Assembly (NCBI GenBank): GCA_030544215.1
Contig: JARZZO010000001.1
Location: 37,351,670-37,415,669 of the forward strand
Length of the DNA stretch: 64,000 nucleotides
Direction of reading: 5' to 3'
DNA from: Zantedeschia hybrid cultivar
Lineage: Eukaryota > Streptophyta > Magnoliopsida > Alismatales > Araceae
Numbering within the stretch: the first letter of the stretch is position 1; each line of letters begins with the position of its first letter. Under the pieces are notes generated by a model. The model was given only the letters and a program-made list of their open reading frames with translations, was not told where the DNA came from and ran no database searches. Positions 20,471 through 32,340 of the stretch are shown here, piece by piece. The translations under genes and the position numbers were made by a program.

Positions 20471-22052
20471 TGTTAGAATTGGGTGGCCTCAAAGCCAATC
20501 ATTGTACATTCTAGTTCAGATTATTAATAAAGGCAATTATTTCTTCATTTAATAGTTCTCGCAAACGACTATCGTAATGAAGGTCCATAGACAAATGTAT
20601 GGGATATTGAATCATGATGAGATCATGATAGTGAGATCAATATCCTAAGGCAATTGTCTTAAATAGTTCTCGATCATAGGATATTTGAGTTGGACATTAA
20701 ATATCCGAAAAGATCGACACAAGTTATGTCTGCTCATATGATGAGGGTGAATGATCTCACATTCACTCGTGTGGTGACACTAAGACAAACAAGTGGATGC
20801 TCATTAGAGAATGAGTTCACTGAACAGACCCAAATAAGAATTCTTGGATGGTAATTATACCTATTAGTCAACCAAGGAATTCAATTGTTGCAGTAGCACA
20901 GTTGGTCCTTTGACCTGAGTCACCAATGATACCTTGTTTGTGGACCATTGTATCTTGATTCTCTGACTCGTGGACTTTAACCATTAAGTCCATCATAATC
21001 GGTCTTTCAGATACAGTGGAAAGTTTGCGAAGGTAATTGAGTGAACAACAAGGGATCACTCACTCTTGGTATAAGACTGGAGAGAGAATGTCCCATAGAT
21101 GTGTACACAGAAATCCCTGGCCAGGGTCAAATGAAAGAGATGTCTTTCTAGATATTTACTGTGTACTAGAATCTATCTGGATAATGCGATAGAGGGTTTG
21201 ACTATAAAACCATACCCTTGCGTTATCGGGACATTGCATGAGTGAAGGATTATATCTGTGCGGCATCTGCAGACGGAAAGGTTCAATTGAAGGGAAAAGT
21301 ATCCCTTATATCTTCTGGGATCATGAGGTAGTGTTTGGTGCTGTTCATGATCAGAAGGCCAAGTGATTTGATCATCAGATGATAATTCACTTGTTTATTA
21401 AATTAATCATTTAACATATGATGTTTAAATGTTAATTAATAAATATTAAACTTAAGAAACAGTTCTAAGTTTAATGGGCCTGCAATTGGACTGATATATG
21501 GGCCTAGAGGGTCACACACATAAGAGTTCTCGTCAGACGGTGAGAGATGTTAAATTTCATGCTTATCTGGGTTTTTGTGAAAAGCTGCAGGATAAACATG
21601 AAGATTTAATGGAGAATTATCCAAGGCCAAACTCTTGGATAATCATGAGGATTAACTGTTGTGCTTATCCTTATTTCTATATAAGCAGGGCCAAGGGAGA
21701 GTGGTAAAAAGTTAGTTGGACGAATTTTACTCCCCAGATTCTCTCTCTCCTCTCTCTCTCTCCTTCTCGGAGTAGATCTGTCTCTCTCCGCGCATGGTGG
21801 ATCTGAGATCTGGTCGGAGCACTCAAGTCGAGGAGGAAATCGCGTCTGCTGCGGGAACTCGTGTGGATACCTCCAGAGATCGTGCGCGTGCGCGATTACC
21901 GAGTCGGCATCATCCACGGGAGATTCGAAACCCCGCAAAGGTGAAGAACTGTTCTTCCCGCGTTAGTTTTAATGTCCGTTTTACAACCCCAGCAACCGAT
22001 ACAATGGAATCAATTTTTTTTATTTCCGCTGCGTTCATGGCGATTCCTAACA
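20471..22052 (+). repeat. 3' LTR of element B (complete, 1582 bp)
   Basis: It starts TGTTAGAATTGGGTGG after the polypurine tract and ends CCTAACA. Its last ~1.28 kb match 3399-4681. The next bases GTACT belong to the K-type LTR into which B inserted and are the expected target duplication, but the left copy was lost with the 5' end of B. TATA-like TATATAA at 21678-21684. Confidence 0.93.
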
Positions 22053-22396
22053 GTACTAACAGAAGCTCTGAAACGTGTCGCTCACCACAGACACCGTTCA
22101 GACGACAAGACCGGCGCCGTACACTGACATCGCAAGGTCGCAGTCTGAATGGCGTCGTCAATCTAGGACGCCGTTTAGACGACACGATAGGGGCCGTACT
22201 CTCGCGGCCCGAAACCCGCCCACGTGGCGCAACAGCAACAGACCTAAATGGCGTCCACCTAGTAAGACGCCGTTTGAAAGGCGTCGTGCAGGACAGACGT
22301 TATTCAGAAGAAATTCTCAAGACCCCTCAGGGTCCAAACCGGGGGATCCGACCCGAAACCGACCCAAATACTGAACCCGAAACCTCAGTCCTTACA
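22053..22396 (-). mobile_element. K-type LTR, right fragment (minus)
   Basis: The sequence matches the last ~340 bp of reverse-oriented K copies (compare 50707-51050), with GGCGTC/GACGCC units and the terminus CCTCAGTCCTTACA. It is the continuation of the LTR seen at 1-863. The following CTTTC lies in a D-type LTR and would be the right target duplication; the left one is outside the window. Confidence 0.85.
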
Positions 22397-23208
22397 CTTT
22401 CCGCCGACAGTTACCGCGGTGATATAATCCTTCATTCATACAATGCTCTCGAGTCAACTCAGGGTATGGCGTGCTGTCAAACCCTAACCGGTCGACTCAC
22501 TTGGATTGGATGCCGCTAATGAATATCGGAAAACTCCTTTCCCGATATTATCGTCCGCCTTGGCCAGGGACTTCCGCACATCCTTCCTAACGCATTCTCT
22601 CTCATCGTACCAAGAGCGAATGATTCCTTATTGACACACAATTCCCTTCGATGGTATTCTGATGTACCCAATCCTTGGCTGTTTAGAATCCCGTGGTTAC
22701 ATATTCATAAACCAAGGTCAAAGCACATAAGTCCACCGTCAAGGTGTCCTTGGTGTCTCAGGTCTGAGGACCATCCACGCAACTACGACAATAGAATCAA
22801 GCTGGTTGACAGTGAGGTACAATACCATCCAGCGATTCAGTCGGATTAGTTCCGTGAACTCATTCTCTAATGAACACTTACAGATTCGCCTTAGTGTCTC
22901 CACACAAGTGATTTATGAGATCAATCACCCTCATCACATGAGCAGGAGTAATCTGTACTAGTCTAACCGGATATCCGATGTCCTTCTCGGATATCCTCCG
23001 ACTATGAACGTTTAAGAATATGTGTGTTTAAGTGATCAGTCTCATTAGTATGATCTCATCATAATCTGATCACTATAGCACATATTCATGGATTTCATTA
23101 TGAGACGATAATTAATACGATTTACACACAATGAATATTATGCCATTATATTAATAAAAGAACGAGATTACAAAGTCAGATAGGCTTGTAGGCCACCTAA
23201 GACTAACA
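22397..23208 (-). mobile_element. D-type copia LTR fragment (minus)
   Basis: It is the reverse complement of the first ~810 bp of the element D LTR (compare 34049-34860) and ends in CTAAGACTAACA, i.e. the LTR start TGTTAGTCTTAGG read in reverse. The K LTR interrupts it at 22396, so it is the outermost host of the left nest. Whether it is a solo LTR or the 5' LTR of an element to the left cannot be seen. Confidence 0.85.
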
Positions 23209-23750
23209 GGTTTACCAACACTTAGTTGAATTTCCAGTGGTTCAATGAGCTCAACTATCAGCTAGAGAGCTTTTCCTTCATACGCCTCTGGTAGAGTGGC
23301 ATGGCTTTTTTTTCCTGGAATGGAACAAGCCAACCCAAGTCTTAATTTGAACTTGAACCTCACCTGGCATGTGAACCATTTCTTCACTTGACGATCGAAG
23401 CACTACAGAACTAGGGCTTTCGTCTTACCTGGCAGAAGTCAGAATTGACAGTTGACAAGAGTAGTGCCGAAGAAAGCCATACGAGGTTGACTGCCGTTGG
23501 AAACCAATCCTTGCTTTGATTGACTGCCGCTGGAAACCAATCCTTGCTTTGATCCCGATCCTGCTCTTTCATAGGATTTCTTCGAGGTAGGAGAGAAAGT
23601 ATGAGAATGACACTACTTTATTCTTTTCACACTTGAAACAGTTCTTACGCGTAGGAATGAGTTCGTGACCCGAGCAAGATCAGGATTCATTCTTCATTTG
23701 ACACTTTAAATGTCTGAATTACTTATTCAATTACGACATAATAAATCAAA
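23209..23750. other. Unassigned segment with a 33-bp tandem duplication
   Basis: No transposon or gene is recognised. A 33-bp unit at 23487-23519 is repeated with one change at 23520-23552. The segment adjoins the plastid-like block and differs in style from the surrounding LTRs; it may also be organellar (for example mitochondrial), but I cannot show this. Confidence 0.4.
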
Positions 23751-24687
23751 TGTCCAATTTTTTTGTAGTCTACTTCTCCTCGAATGATGAATCCCTTTTT
23801 GAAAGGAAGACTTTTGAACTCGTAATGGATTTACTTGTTGATATATTGTTCTATCCGATCTTTTAGGTCCCTACTCACCTCGATGGTTATGCCATGATGT
23901 CCCTTGAAGCATATATGCAATAGATAAACTCCTGTAACCATGCTATATTTGCTTACTTGAACATAATCTCTCTCTCTCTAAAAAAAATAGAATGGAACAC
24001 AAACAAGTTTTTTTTCACGAGGTTTAACTAGCAATTCTTATTTATCTATTACAGAATCGACCATGGATCAATTCCCCTTGAATTTGGAAGTATTGACAAT
24101 ACACCCATAATTCTGAGCTTCATGTTACTCGTCCTAATATACATGTCAAACTAGGGGCATCCCAATCAGATTGAATAGGATGACAGTTTCTCAGTCTGAA
24201 TCTGTAAAATGATAATTTCGATCAAATCACCATGGACGCAGTATACTAGGCCTTCTAATTTCTTAAGTAGTTTATCTAAAAGTTTCGCGATATAACTAGG
24301 AAGGCGTTTCAAATACGACGCATGAGTCACTGGACATGAAAGTTTTATATATCCCATTTTCTATCTTCGTACACGAGAATCAACAAATTCGACCCCACAT
24401 TGTTCACAAAATTCTTTGTCTTCCTTTTCAGCTCCGATCACTTGATAATTTCCACAAGCACAAATTCCACTTTTTATAGGTCCAAAGATTCTTTCACAAA
24501 ACAATCCGTCTTTTTCTGGTTTATTGGCTTTATAATGAAAAGTGTAGGGTTTTGTTACCTCTTCGACTACCTCCCCATTAGGTAGAATTTTTTTAGCCCA
24601 AGTACTTATTTGTTGAGGAGAAACTGGTCCAATTCGAAGTTGTTTATGTTTATACCGGTCAATCATAGAATAGAAATTTTGATTCAT
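23751..24687 (-). pseudogene. rpoC1: Plastid-derived rpoC1 fragment (exon 1 and part of intron)
   Basis: The minus-strand frame 24361-24687 gives the start of the plastid RNA polymerase beta' subunit: MIDRYKHKQLRIG, KPYTFHYKANKPEKDGLFCERI, the zinc-binding cysteines of GICACGNY and FCEQCGVEFVDSR. A TAG follows where the family has Tyr. The same frame continues at 24166-24357 with MGYIKLSCPVTH and LKRLPSYIAKLLDK up to GLVYC, then becomes non-homologous, as expected where the rpoC1 group II intron begins in most land plants. Sequence left of about 24240 would be intron; its left limit (about 23751) is a guess. It is a nuclear copy, not a working gene: the stop and several substitutions break it. 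Confidence 0.85.
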
Positions 24688-25116
24688 TCAAACCTTCCTA
24701 TTAATCTGGAAGTTTTTCTCAGATACAAGGAAATGATTTAGTTCCAGAGCCAAAGATCGTAGTTCTCGAACAAGCAATCGAAAAGATTCTGGGGCATCCT
24801 CAGGATTAGATATTGTTCCTCCCCTAATCGTAGTACCAAGTACTTCCTGACGAGCTCTAATATGATCAGATTTATAAGTAAGCATTTCTTGTAAAATATG
24901 AGCAACACCAAATCCCTCTAAAGCCCAAACTTCCATTTCTCCCACTTGTTGTCCCCCTTGTTTGGCCCTTCCTCTAAGGAGTTGTTGTGTAACAAGTGCG
25001 TAATGTCCACTAGAGCGTCCATGGATTTTATCATCAACTTGATGAATTAATTTAAATATATAGGACTTTCCTATTATAACAGGTTGTTCAAAAGGATCTT
25101 CAGTTCTTAATTGCAT
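24688..25116 (-). pseudogene. rpoB: Plastid-derived rpoB C-terminal fragment
   Basis: The frame encodes the end of the plastid RNA polymerase beta subunit: DPFEQPVIIGKSYIFKLIHQ, DKIHGRSSGHYALVTQQ, GEMEVWALEGFGVAHILQEML, then the family's typical end at NRKV and TGA. The order rpoB then rpoC1 on one strand is the plastid rpo operon order. Only about 140 C-terminal residues of a ~1070-residue protein remain, and sequence right of about 25105 is no longer plastid-like. The first Met is a chance ATG in the flank, so no function is expected. Confidence 0.88.
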
Positions 25117-25402
25117 TTATACTTTTTGATGTTTGTGAATATACCATTTTTATAATTATGTATATGTTGGCATGTAATTGTAATCTTGTAGGTCCTTACA
25201 GTTTGGTAGGTTGGATGGTGTTTTGGTGGGTAGGTGATGGTGATGTGGGGAATGGGATGTGTAGTAATGGCTTTGATGGCATGATGGGTTCATAAGCAGG
25301 TGGAAGGTTATTTAGTTGAGATGGCATGGTGATGGCACGTTTGAGGAAAGCGGGTGGTAGAATGGGGGTGATCGTTTCGAATTGTGCGTCGTTAAACATT
25401 CA
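25117..25402 (-). pseudogene. Short unrecognised remnant left of a gypsy LTR
   Basis: A 67-codon minus-strand frame (25196-25399) is Pro-rich and begins FNDAQFETITPILPPAFLKRA. It has no recognised domain. Its place next to a gypsy LTR suggests it is flanking retrotransposon sequence, but I see no decisive match. Confidence 0.3.
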
Positions 25403-28400
25403 TGAAAACGTTCAATCTAAATTTATCCGGCTCACTTAAATCAGATTTTAGAAATTAATAGTGGTGAGTCCGAGTCGATCCACAGGGAGATAGAATTTTA
25501 ACTTTGAAAACTTTGGACTTTAGTTAATCAAAAAATAAGTGAGATTTTAAGTAAACTAATTACTTATTTAAGCTAGAACTAAATTAACTAATGTTACCTA
25601 AAAATATAATTGCTTAAATTAGACAAATCTTTTTTTCTTTTCTTTTTCAGAAATTAAACACAAAATAATAAGCACAACTAAAAATTATAACAACAAAAAC
25701 AAACTATTGTTTAATTATGTAAACTATTAATCATCATGAATCAAATAACTTAATTAAACAACTAATAACTAATTAAATAACAACTAATCAAGAACTAACC
25801 CTAATCAAATAACCGATAACTAATTAAACAATACCTAAACATGAAATAACTAACAACTACCCCTAATTAAATAATAAATATTATGCTAGTGGGGGATAAA
25901 GAAAGAACACAGCAACAGTGGTAGCTTCGTTGGGTTTGCTGGTTGGTGCAATGGACCACAAAGAAAGGAGGGTGGTGCAGTGGTCCAGGCTTCAGGTTGC
26001 TGGCCGGTTGCTTGCAGGAGGAACCTTGAGGTGCTGGCGTGTAGATAGGAAAGAAGTTGCTGCTGGAGGTTGGCGGGACAGGTGCTGGGAGGCTGGCTTC
26101 ACGCTTGGACAGCTGGAGGAAGCAGCTGCTGCGTGGAGGAAGGAGGAAGCCGGGCTTCAACGGGCGTGTGCAGGCTGGTTCGCGCAGGAGCCGTGAAGCT
26201 GGTGCTGGTGGACTGCTGCTGGGGTTGCTGGAGCTTGTCGTCGTGCATGGGCTACGCAGGTGGTGCTTGATGCATGCGCTGGGGTGCTTCAGGCGCATCT
26301 GTCCGTGCAAGCTTCAACGTGGAGACCGGCGCTGTGAATGCTGCAGGGTAGAGGATGTGGAGCTTTGCAGCTGGAAAGAGGTTGGCTTCACCTCAGCTGG
26401 TGGAGAGGCTTGCTGGATGGTGCATGCACGTTGCTGGCACTTGCAGGTTCGCAGAAGCTCTTGGATGCAGCTGCTGGCCGTGGAGGAGACGAGTGCTGGA
26501 CTTGCTGCTGGGAGGAGCTGCTGCACGTTGCTGCTGGGAGGAGTTGCTGCATGCGCTGGAGGTCGTGTAGGTGCGGTGTTGAAAGAGAGAAGAGAAGAGA
26601 GAGGGAGGCCCGTGGAGAGGGAGAATGTAATGACCTGCCATCCTATGACCGGAGACCCGATCACTAAATGGATGTCGGCCCATTAACTGCGGGTTCGTAT
26701 CCGGATCTCACACAACACATCAGGAGGAGTAAGCGTTAAACAAGGCTAAATATAGCAATCACACGGACTACAAAGATATTACACGTGCGCAGGAAGGAAG
26801 AAAACAATGTCCGACAATAATTACATGGTCCAACAAATTAAATAAGTACAGGCAGAAGTAAAGTACAACAACACCGGGGCATACCCCGGAACTGAGAAAA
26901 CTGCTGGCCCGCACACCAAGGAGACACCACACGCCGCCATACGCCACGAGGTCCACACCTGAAACCACAGGGAGTGAGCCACAGCAGAAACGGGCTCAGT
27001 AGGGATCATCCGATCCCCTGCCTCCCACTCACACACCCACAAGTGCAACAATCCAGATATATGGCAATTAAATAAAGCAGTAAACATAGCACCCAAACCT
27101 GATATGAAACGTACGCATAAGCAGTGTAGCAGGAACAATTCTAAGTCACCCGAAGAACCCAACACAAAGTCATGTCTCACAGCCAAAGTCCCAAAAGCGA
27201 CCGAACCACATTGTCGACCGAAGTCAAACGTCGCCTAACAACACCACCAACACTCACGCCTGTCCGCCCCTACAGTGTTCCGGGGCACCGTAGGGTGAGG
27301 CAGTGAGTCAAACTAGGACTAGCTGGGACCAGTGAACCACCACTGCCCAACCACCTGTGCACACAAGCAGTCTAGACTACTGTCCTACCGACCGGACTTC
27401 CTCCACGCCAGGCCTCGGCGCTTCAGGAGGGCCCTGGGGACCGGCGAACCCCCGTCAAGCCGAAGCTACAGGAACTACCCACAACCCTAACCTCCCGGGC
27501 TGCGTCAGGCCAAAGGGCGAAGGGTACCACTCGTAACCTTGATCAAAGGTCACATCAGGCCTAGTGGCTAAAAGGGTAAAACAACTCCAACAGTACCACA
27601 ACCAGCTCCACAGCAAGAAACGCGCCGGAAGCTGTCACGACAAACAGGGAAACCCCGACCCGCTGAGACCAAACAGCAACCCCTCGGATAGCGCACCGGC
27701 TACTCCGGCCCGACGGGCTCACGGTGGTTCTGCTTCCCTCAGCCAAAGGTAAAACACAACATGTACCACTCCCCCACCGGTACGGCAACAATGCCTCACA
27801 GACACCATGGCCCTTCCCCATCGGCCCAAGGTGACAACGTAAATCACAGTAGTTCCAATTCCATATCCGCATAGACACACATACACATGATACGATTCCA
27901 TTCATACAACAAATCTCAGTCTCAGAGTACAACTTAAAGCATGCATTTGACTATCCAACCGGGAAACATGTGTTAAAACCAGAGTTCATGCAGTTCTATC
28001 TTGAATCGCGTCGACCGAGGTCGACGCCATTCAAGCCCCTCAAACAGGTTCATTAAAATCAGATTATGCCCTAAAATGCGTCAGAGTCCACAGACGCTAT
28101 TCACATCGGAATTTCAGAGTTGCAGAAGCCTCAGTCGGGGGATTTTCCTGCCTAAATGGCGTCATGCTGGCACGTCGCCATTCAAAATGGCGTCGTCCAG
28201 GCATGACGTCATTTAGCGCCAGAACCCCAAACTCACAACACCTCGAATAGGGAGGTTTCTGCCTAAAAGGCGTCATATTGGCCCGACGTCCTTCTAAAAG
28301 GCGTCGACCAGGCACGACGCCGTTTAGCGCCAGAAACCTGGTTCCCTGGTTCAACCCGAGGGTTTCTCCCCTTAACCCCAAACACCCCAAAACGCCCAAA

Positions 28401-30157
28401 ATAGAAGGGGGAGAAAAGGGAAATCAAACTACCACAAGCATGCTACAATTCCACGATCTCGAACACGGCCATTCCCACAAGAAAACCCCCTAAACATGAT
28501 CATTCTAACCCAAAACACATCATGCCACGCCAAGGAAATCACGAGCAAGACAACCACAGTCCATGCAAGGTTCGTCCCCCTACCGGTTCTTGAACTCCTC
28601 CAAACTCCGTGCCGCCGACCCGCCGCACCGCAGACCGCCGCCGGTACCCCCGAGGATGTCGCCACTTCACCGGGACGTCGGCCGCCGTCCAGAGAATGGA
28701 ACGCCACGAAGGAAGTGGTGGAGGTAGAGGTGAGAGGTAGGGAGGTGTTGGAGTGATGGAAGAGGAAGAAGAGGAAGGGAAAGGGGAAAAGAGGGTCGGA
28801 GAGGGCGGAGAGGACGAAGAGAGAGAGGGTGGAGGCGAAAATGAGGAAAAGAAGGGGAGGCTCGCAGGGTCAATCAGAAACTGGCTAAAACGCGTCGACC
28901 TAGATAGACGCCGTTCATCTGACATGTCAGGAACCGTACACTGACACCGCAGGGTCGGAGTCTGAATCGCGTCGTCCATTATGGATGCCGTTCAGAAGAC
29001 GAGACAGGGGCCGTACTCTCGTGGCCCGAAACCCGCCCACGTGGCGCCCACGTGGCACGACAGCAAGCAGACCTAAATGGCGTCCACGCAACCTAACGCC
29101 TTTTGAAAGGCGTCGAGTAGTGCAGACGTCATTCAGTCAGGACTCTCAAGGCCCCTCAGGGTCGAAACCAGGGGATCCGGCTCGAGCCCGACCCGAATAC
29201 TGAACCCGAAACCTCAGTCCTTACAGAGAAGCTGTGGAGGGGAGGAATCGAGAGAGAGAAAATAGAGGGAGAGAACCGAAAATTGCAGAAGGAGAAGGAG
29301 GAAAGGAGGTTGCTGCAGCTGGGAGGAAGAGAGGGATGGCAAGGAGAGAAGAAAACCAGAGAGGAGGAAGGGTAACCGGAGAGGAAGAAGGAGAGTGCGT
29401 GGGAGAAAGAGAGGGATGCTGGGAAAAACTGGGGAGAGAGGAGGAATAGTGGAGAGAAAGAGAGGCTAAGCCGTGCTGGGAAACGGAGAGGGACAAGGAA
29501 TCTGCGTGGGAGAAAGTTGGGAAAAGAAGAGCGAGGAAAAATTGGCCAGCGAGAAGAGAGGGTCGTGGGAGGTTTTATAGAGAGGAAGAGAGAGTCGGAA
29601 TTGGGGAAGGAAAGAGATTAAAGGAGAGGAAAAGGAAACTGGAGAAGGAGGAGGATTCGGAATTGGAGAGAGAATTTCTAAAAAGAGAGAGAGAGTTTTT
29701 AAAAAAATAAAGAAAGGAAGGGATGTGGTTAGGAAATTGGAGAGAAGGAAGGAAATAGAAGGTTTTGGGAAACTCCAGAGAAAGAAGGAATCAAATTGCA
29801 TTTTTACCCCTGCTTTATTTGAAATCCGAACACTAGACCTCCCCCAAATTTTCGGAAACTCCACCAGCTACACTGCATCATCGGCATGTCCTGTTCACAT
29901 AAAATAAATATAAATTAGCGCATTATCATAAAAATATCATCATATTTATTCATTTCGTCTCGGTTTTGTCGAAAAACCGCAAATGCGCTATACTCCTTTA
30001 ATCACATGAAATGACGATGTTTTTAAGTCAGAATTTGATGAAATTTGTACCGTTTGACTTGTTACACAATTATCTATCATTTCATGCTATTTTGCAGATA
30101 AAAACATGAGTATGATGCATATGACTGCCCTTAAATGATCAATTTAACACTTTATCA
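25403..30157 (-). mobile_element. Gypsy-type LTR (minus), split by a K-type solo LTR
   Basis: In minus orientation the segment starts TGATAAAGTGTTAAATTG (30157) and ends GTTCAACGTTTTCA-like, TG..CA (25403). Without the nested K LTR it is about 2.15 kb. It contains an AT-rich 5' part, a strongly pyrimidine-rich section (minus strand, about 29231-29790) and a Ser/Pro/Ala-type GC-rich section (about 25900-26620). The flanks (ATTCA and GGGTG) do not match, so this is either a damaged solo LTR or one LTR of a rearranged element; it adjoins a gypsy gag remnant on the right. Frames at 25867-26686 are not conserved and are not called as genes. Confidence 0.6.
26626..29225 (-). mobile_element. K-type solo LTR (minus), target duplication GAGAA
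   Basis: The plus-strand limits are TGTAATGACCTGCC and CCTCAGTCCTTACA, 2600 bp apart. GAGAA lies on both sides (26621-26625 and 29226-29230). It includes 63-bp palindromic units at 28153-28215 and 28264-28326, the paired G-boxes near 29036-29062 and the GC-rich core. No internal region is present, so it is a solo LTR left by LTR-LTR recombination, or an element that consists of this unit alone. Confidence 0.9.
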
Positions 30158-30492
30158 GGGTGTAATGGGTGTAGGTTGTGGTGGAGCTAGTGAAGGTCTA
30201 GGGATACGTATGATGCGGCACGTGGGTGGTATGGCAATATTCTGGCTGTGTATGGCTTAGTATATAGATGATGTGTCTTCCATCCTCCATTGTTGTCTCC
30301 TGTTTGCCTTAGACTGGCTTTTGGCTTAAATAGGGGCTAACTGATTGGGATGGTCTGGCAACGGATTCTGGACTATTCCCATGTTCTGCCCGGGGGGGGG
30401 CATGCCTGCTGGATTGGTGCCCTCTGTTGTTGTTGTGGTGGTTGCTGGGGTCTCTTTACTTTCATTGTTGTGATGTATTTTCTCATTTCTTC
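30158..30492. other. Degenerate gypsy sequence without an open frame
   Basis: It lies between the gypsy LTR and the recognisable end of gag. It contains a run of nine G near 30393-30401 and G/T-rich text but no frame of note; probably the decayed gag-pol junction of the neighbouring element. Confidence 0.4.
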
Positions 30493-32340
30493 TCAATCAA
30501 TGCCCCCTTGATCATTTAGATCATGAATATAGCCCCTAAAGTGGAAGCATGCATCTATAATGTGTCCAGGTTGATGATGGAACATATAGTAACGAGACGT
30601 ATCAACATTCTGTGGCCAGATGACCCATTCCTTAGGCAATGCCAAAGCGTTTGCTGCCATGAGAGCATTGAAGATATAAGCAAGTGATTTTGGTAACTGG
30701 GGGTAAGCTGTTCTCATCGGGCCGGGAGGTTTCCTCTGTTGGGAATAGTCATTTGGGGGAGGAACTTGGTTGTAATTCAGTTGTTGCCGAGGTTGATTGT
30801 ATGCCTACTGCTGAGGTTGTTGAGGTTGTTGCAGTTGCTGGGGTTGTTGCTGGGGAGGTGGCTTATAGCCCTGTTGATTCTGCAGCCTCGGTACACTGTA
30901 CTGTGGCGGTTGATTCCTGACTAGCTGAGCATGATTGTTGTTCATGAAGTTGACCTGCTCGTGAGATATAATCCTTTTAGTGGTCGGGCCAGTTGTAATA
31001 ACATATGGGGTGTTAGGCTTACTGGGTGGCGGCCTATAAATTCAATGGGGATCGAACACACAGGAGAATGTAGTGTCTTTAAAAGCATTTTGGGCATAGC
31101 GCGCCCTCTCATATAAATCTGCCAGAGTAGTCATATTAGTCAATGTCAGGACTAGCTTGTACTGCGGCGTGGCATTAGCAATCATCATCTTCACCTGCTC
31201 CTGCTCAGACAGGTGGTCCCTTATTTTCTCAACCATTGAACGCCATCTGTCGGTGAACACCACAAAGTCTTCATTTGGTCTCATTTTCTCATTCACCAAA
31301 TCTATGATAGATAAAGTAGGTGCAACCCGATCCTTGTACCTTTGTAAGAATTTATTAGATACTATATCGAAGTTCTCAACTTTGCCGAGATCCAAGGAAA
31401 AGAACCACTCCAGAGCTGACCCTTCTAATGACCTCCTGAACAAGAAAGCCAATGCGCTCTCTTGTCGTTCTGCCAAAAGGAGGATTCATATAAGAATTCT
31501 TTGAGATTGATGAAAGGATTCCCGTGCCCTTATACTTTTGGTACACTGGCATGTTGGAAGGCAATAGATGGAAGACCGATAAATCAGGCACAACCATTTT
31601 AGGAGCAGCTTGGCACCCATTGTTCTTTGAAAATACTTAAATTGCTCATCAATTTGAGCAATCTTGTTGAGCAAAATCTGAGTGGTTGGATCCTACTGGT
31701 GGAGGAGGTGGTTGCTAAAAAGCATGTCCCCGAGAATAAGTGGGAACAGGAGGACAGTAGGGTCGTGAACTGGTAGCATTTTCGCCATGCCCGAAGGCAT
31801 TATGATCAACTGGACCCTGCGGCCTGACTGGGTGCCGCGAGCTCGATTGTTGATGGCCCATGGGCCAAGAAGCGGAAAGACAGAGGCCTTCCATGGCTTG
31901 GATAGGAGCTTGATGGACAATAGGACGAACTGGAGGGTTTGGTTCAGAAGGAGGTAAAGGGGTTTTTCCTTTCAAAATAGATTGGGTGGCCTTAAACTGA
32001 CGAAGATCCACATAATTGGATAGAGTTCCCATGAGGGTGAAAAGATCAGAGGGAAAGGCCCAGCTTGGTCTTTGGCTTCTTCGAAAGTGGGGTTGCAGAT
32101 TACATGAACATGGGAGTGATCACCCATATACGGATTGTATTGATCATAGGGGGATTGAGCCTGAATCTGGGAGGCATAAGCATCTCCCTTGTGTATGGTT
32201 TGAAATTGATTGGGGTTATGAGAGGCATAAACATCTCTCTCATCTTTAGAAAAGGACGGATCATAGACCTAAGGGGCATGAGCATCTCCCTCGTATGCAA
32301 CCAGATCTTCTTATTCAAGGGCAACCATGCCGACGGTTCT
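30493..32340 (-). pseudogene. Decayed Ty3-gypsy gag (Tat/Athila-like)
   Basis: The best part is 31042-31476 with the retrotransposon gag fold: FLFRRSLEGSALEWFFSL, NKFLQRYKDRVAP, NEDFVVFTDRW, then EQVKMMIANATPQYK. Downstream (30493-30717) comes a stretch like the C-terminal gag of Tat/Athila elements (YYMFHHQPGHIIDACFHFRGYIHDL). Upstream pieces (31376-32032) are in other frames and rich in Pro. The region 32100-32324 encodes short repeated units on the minus strand. Several frameshifts and stops make it non-functional. It points left toward the LTR at 25403-30157, with pol missing between them. Confidence 0.75.

Noticed and set aside
24361..25116. Functional RNA polymerase genes
   Set aside because: Plastid-type rpoC1 and rpoB pieces with a nonsense codon, missing most of each gene, embedded among nuclear transposons.
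26057..26686. 209-codon Cys/Trp/Arg-rich plus-strand frame as a secreted cysteine-rich protein
   Set aside because: It arises from GCTGCTGG-like repeats inside the gypsy LTR and its 3' end crosses the K LTR boundary; no signal peptide and overlapping open frames on both strands.
25403..30157. Gypsy solo LTR with a target duplication
   Set aside because: Ends look like TG..CA but flanks ATTCA and GGGTG differ, so only an LTR of uncertain status is claimed.
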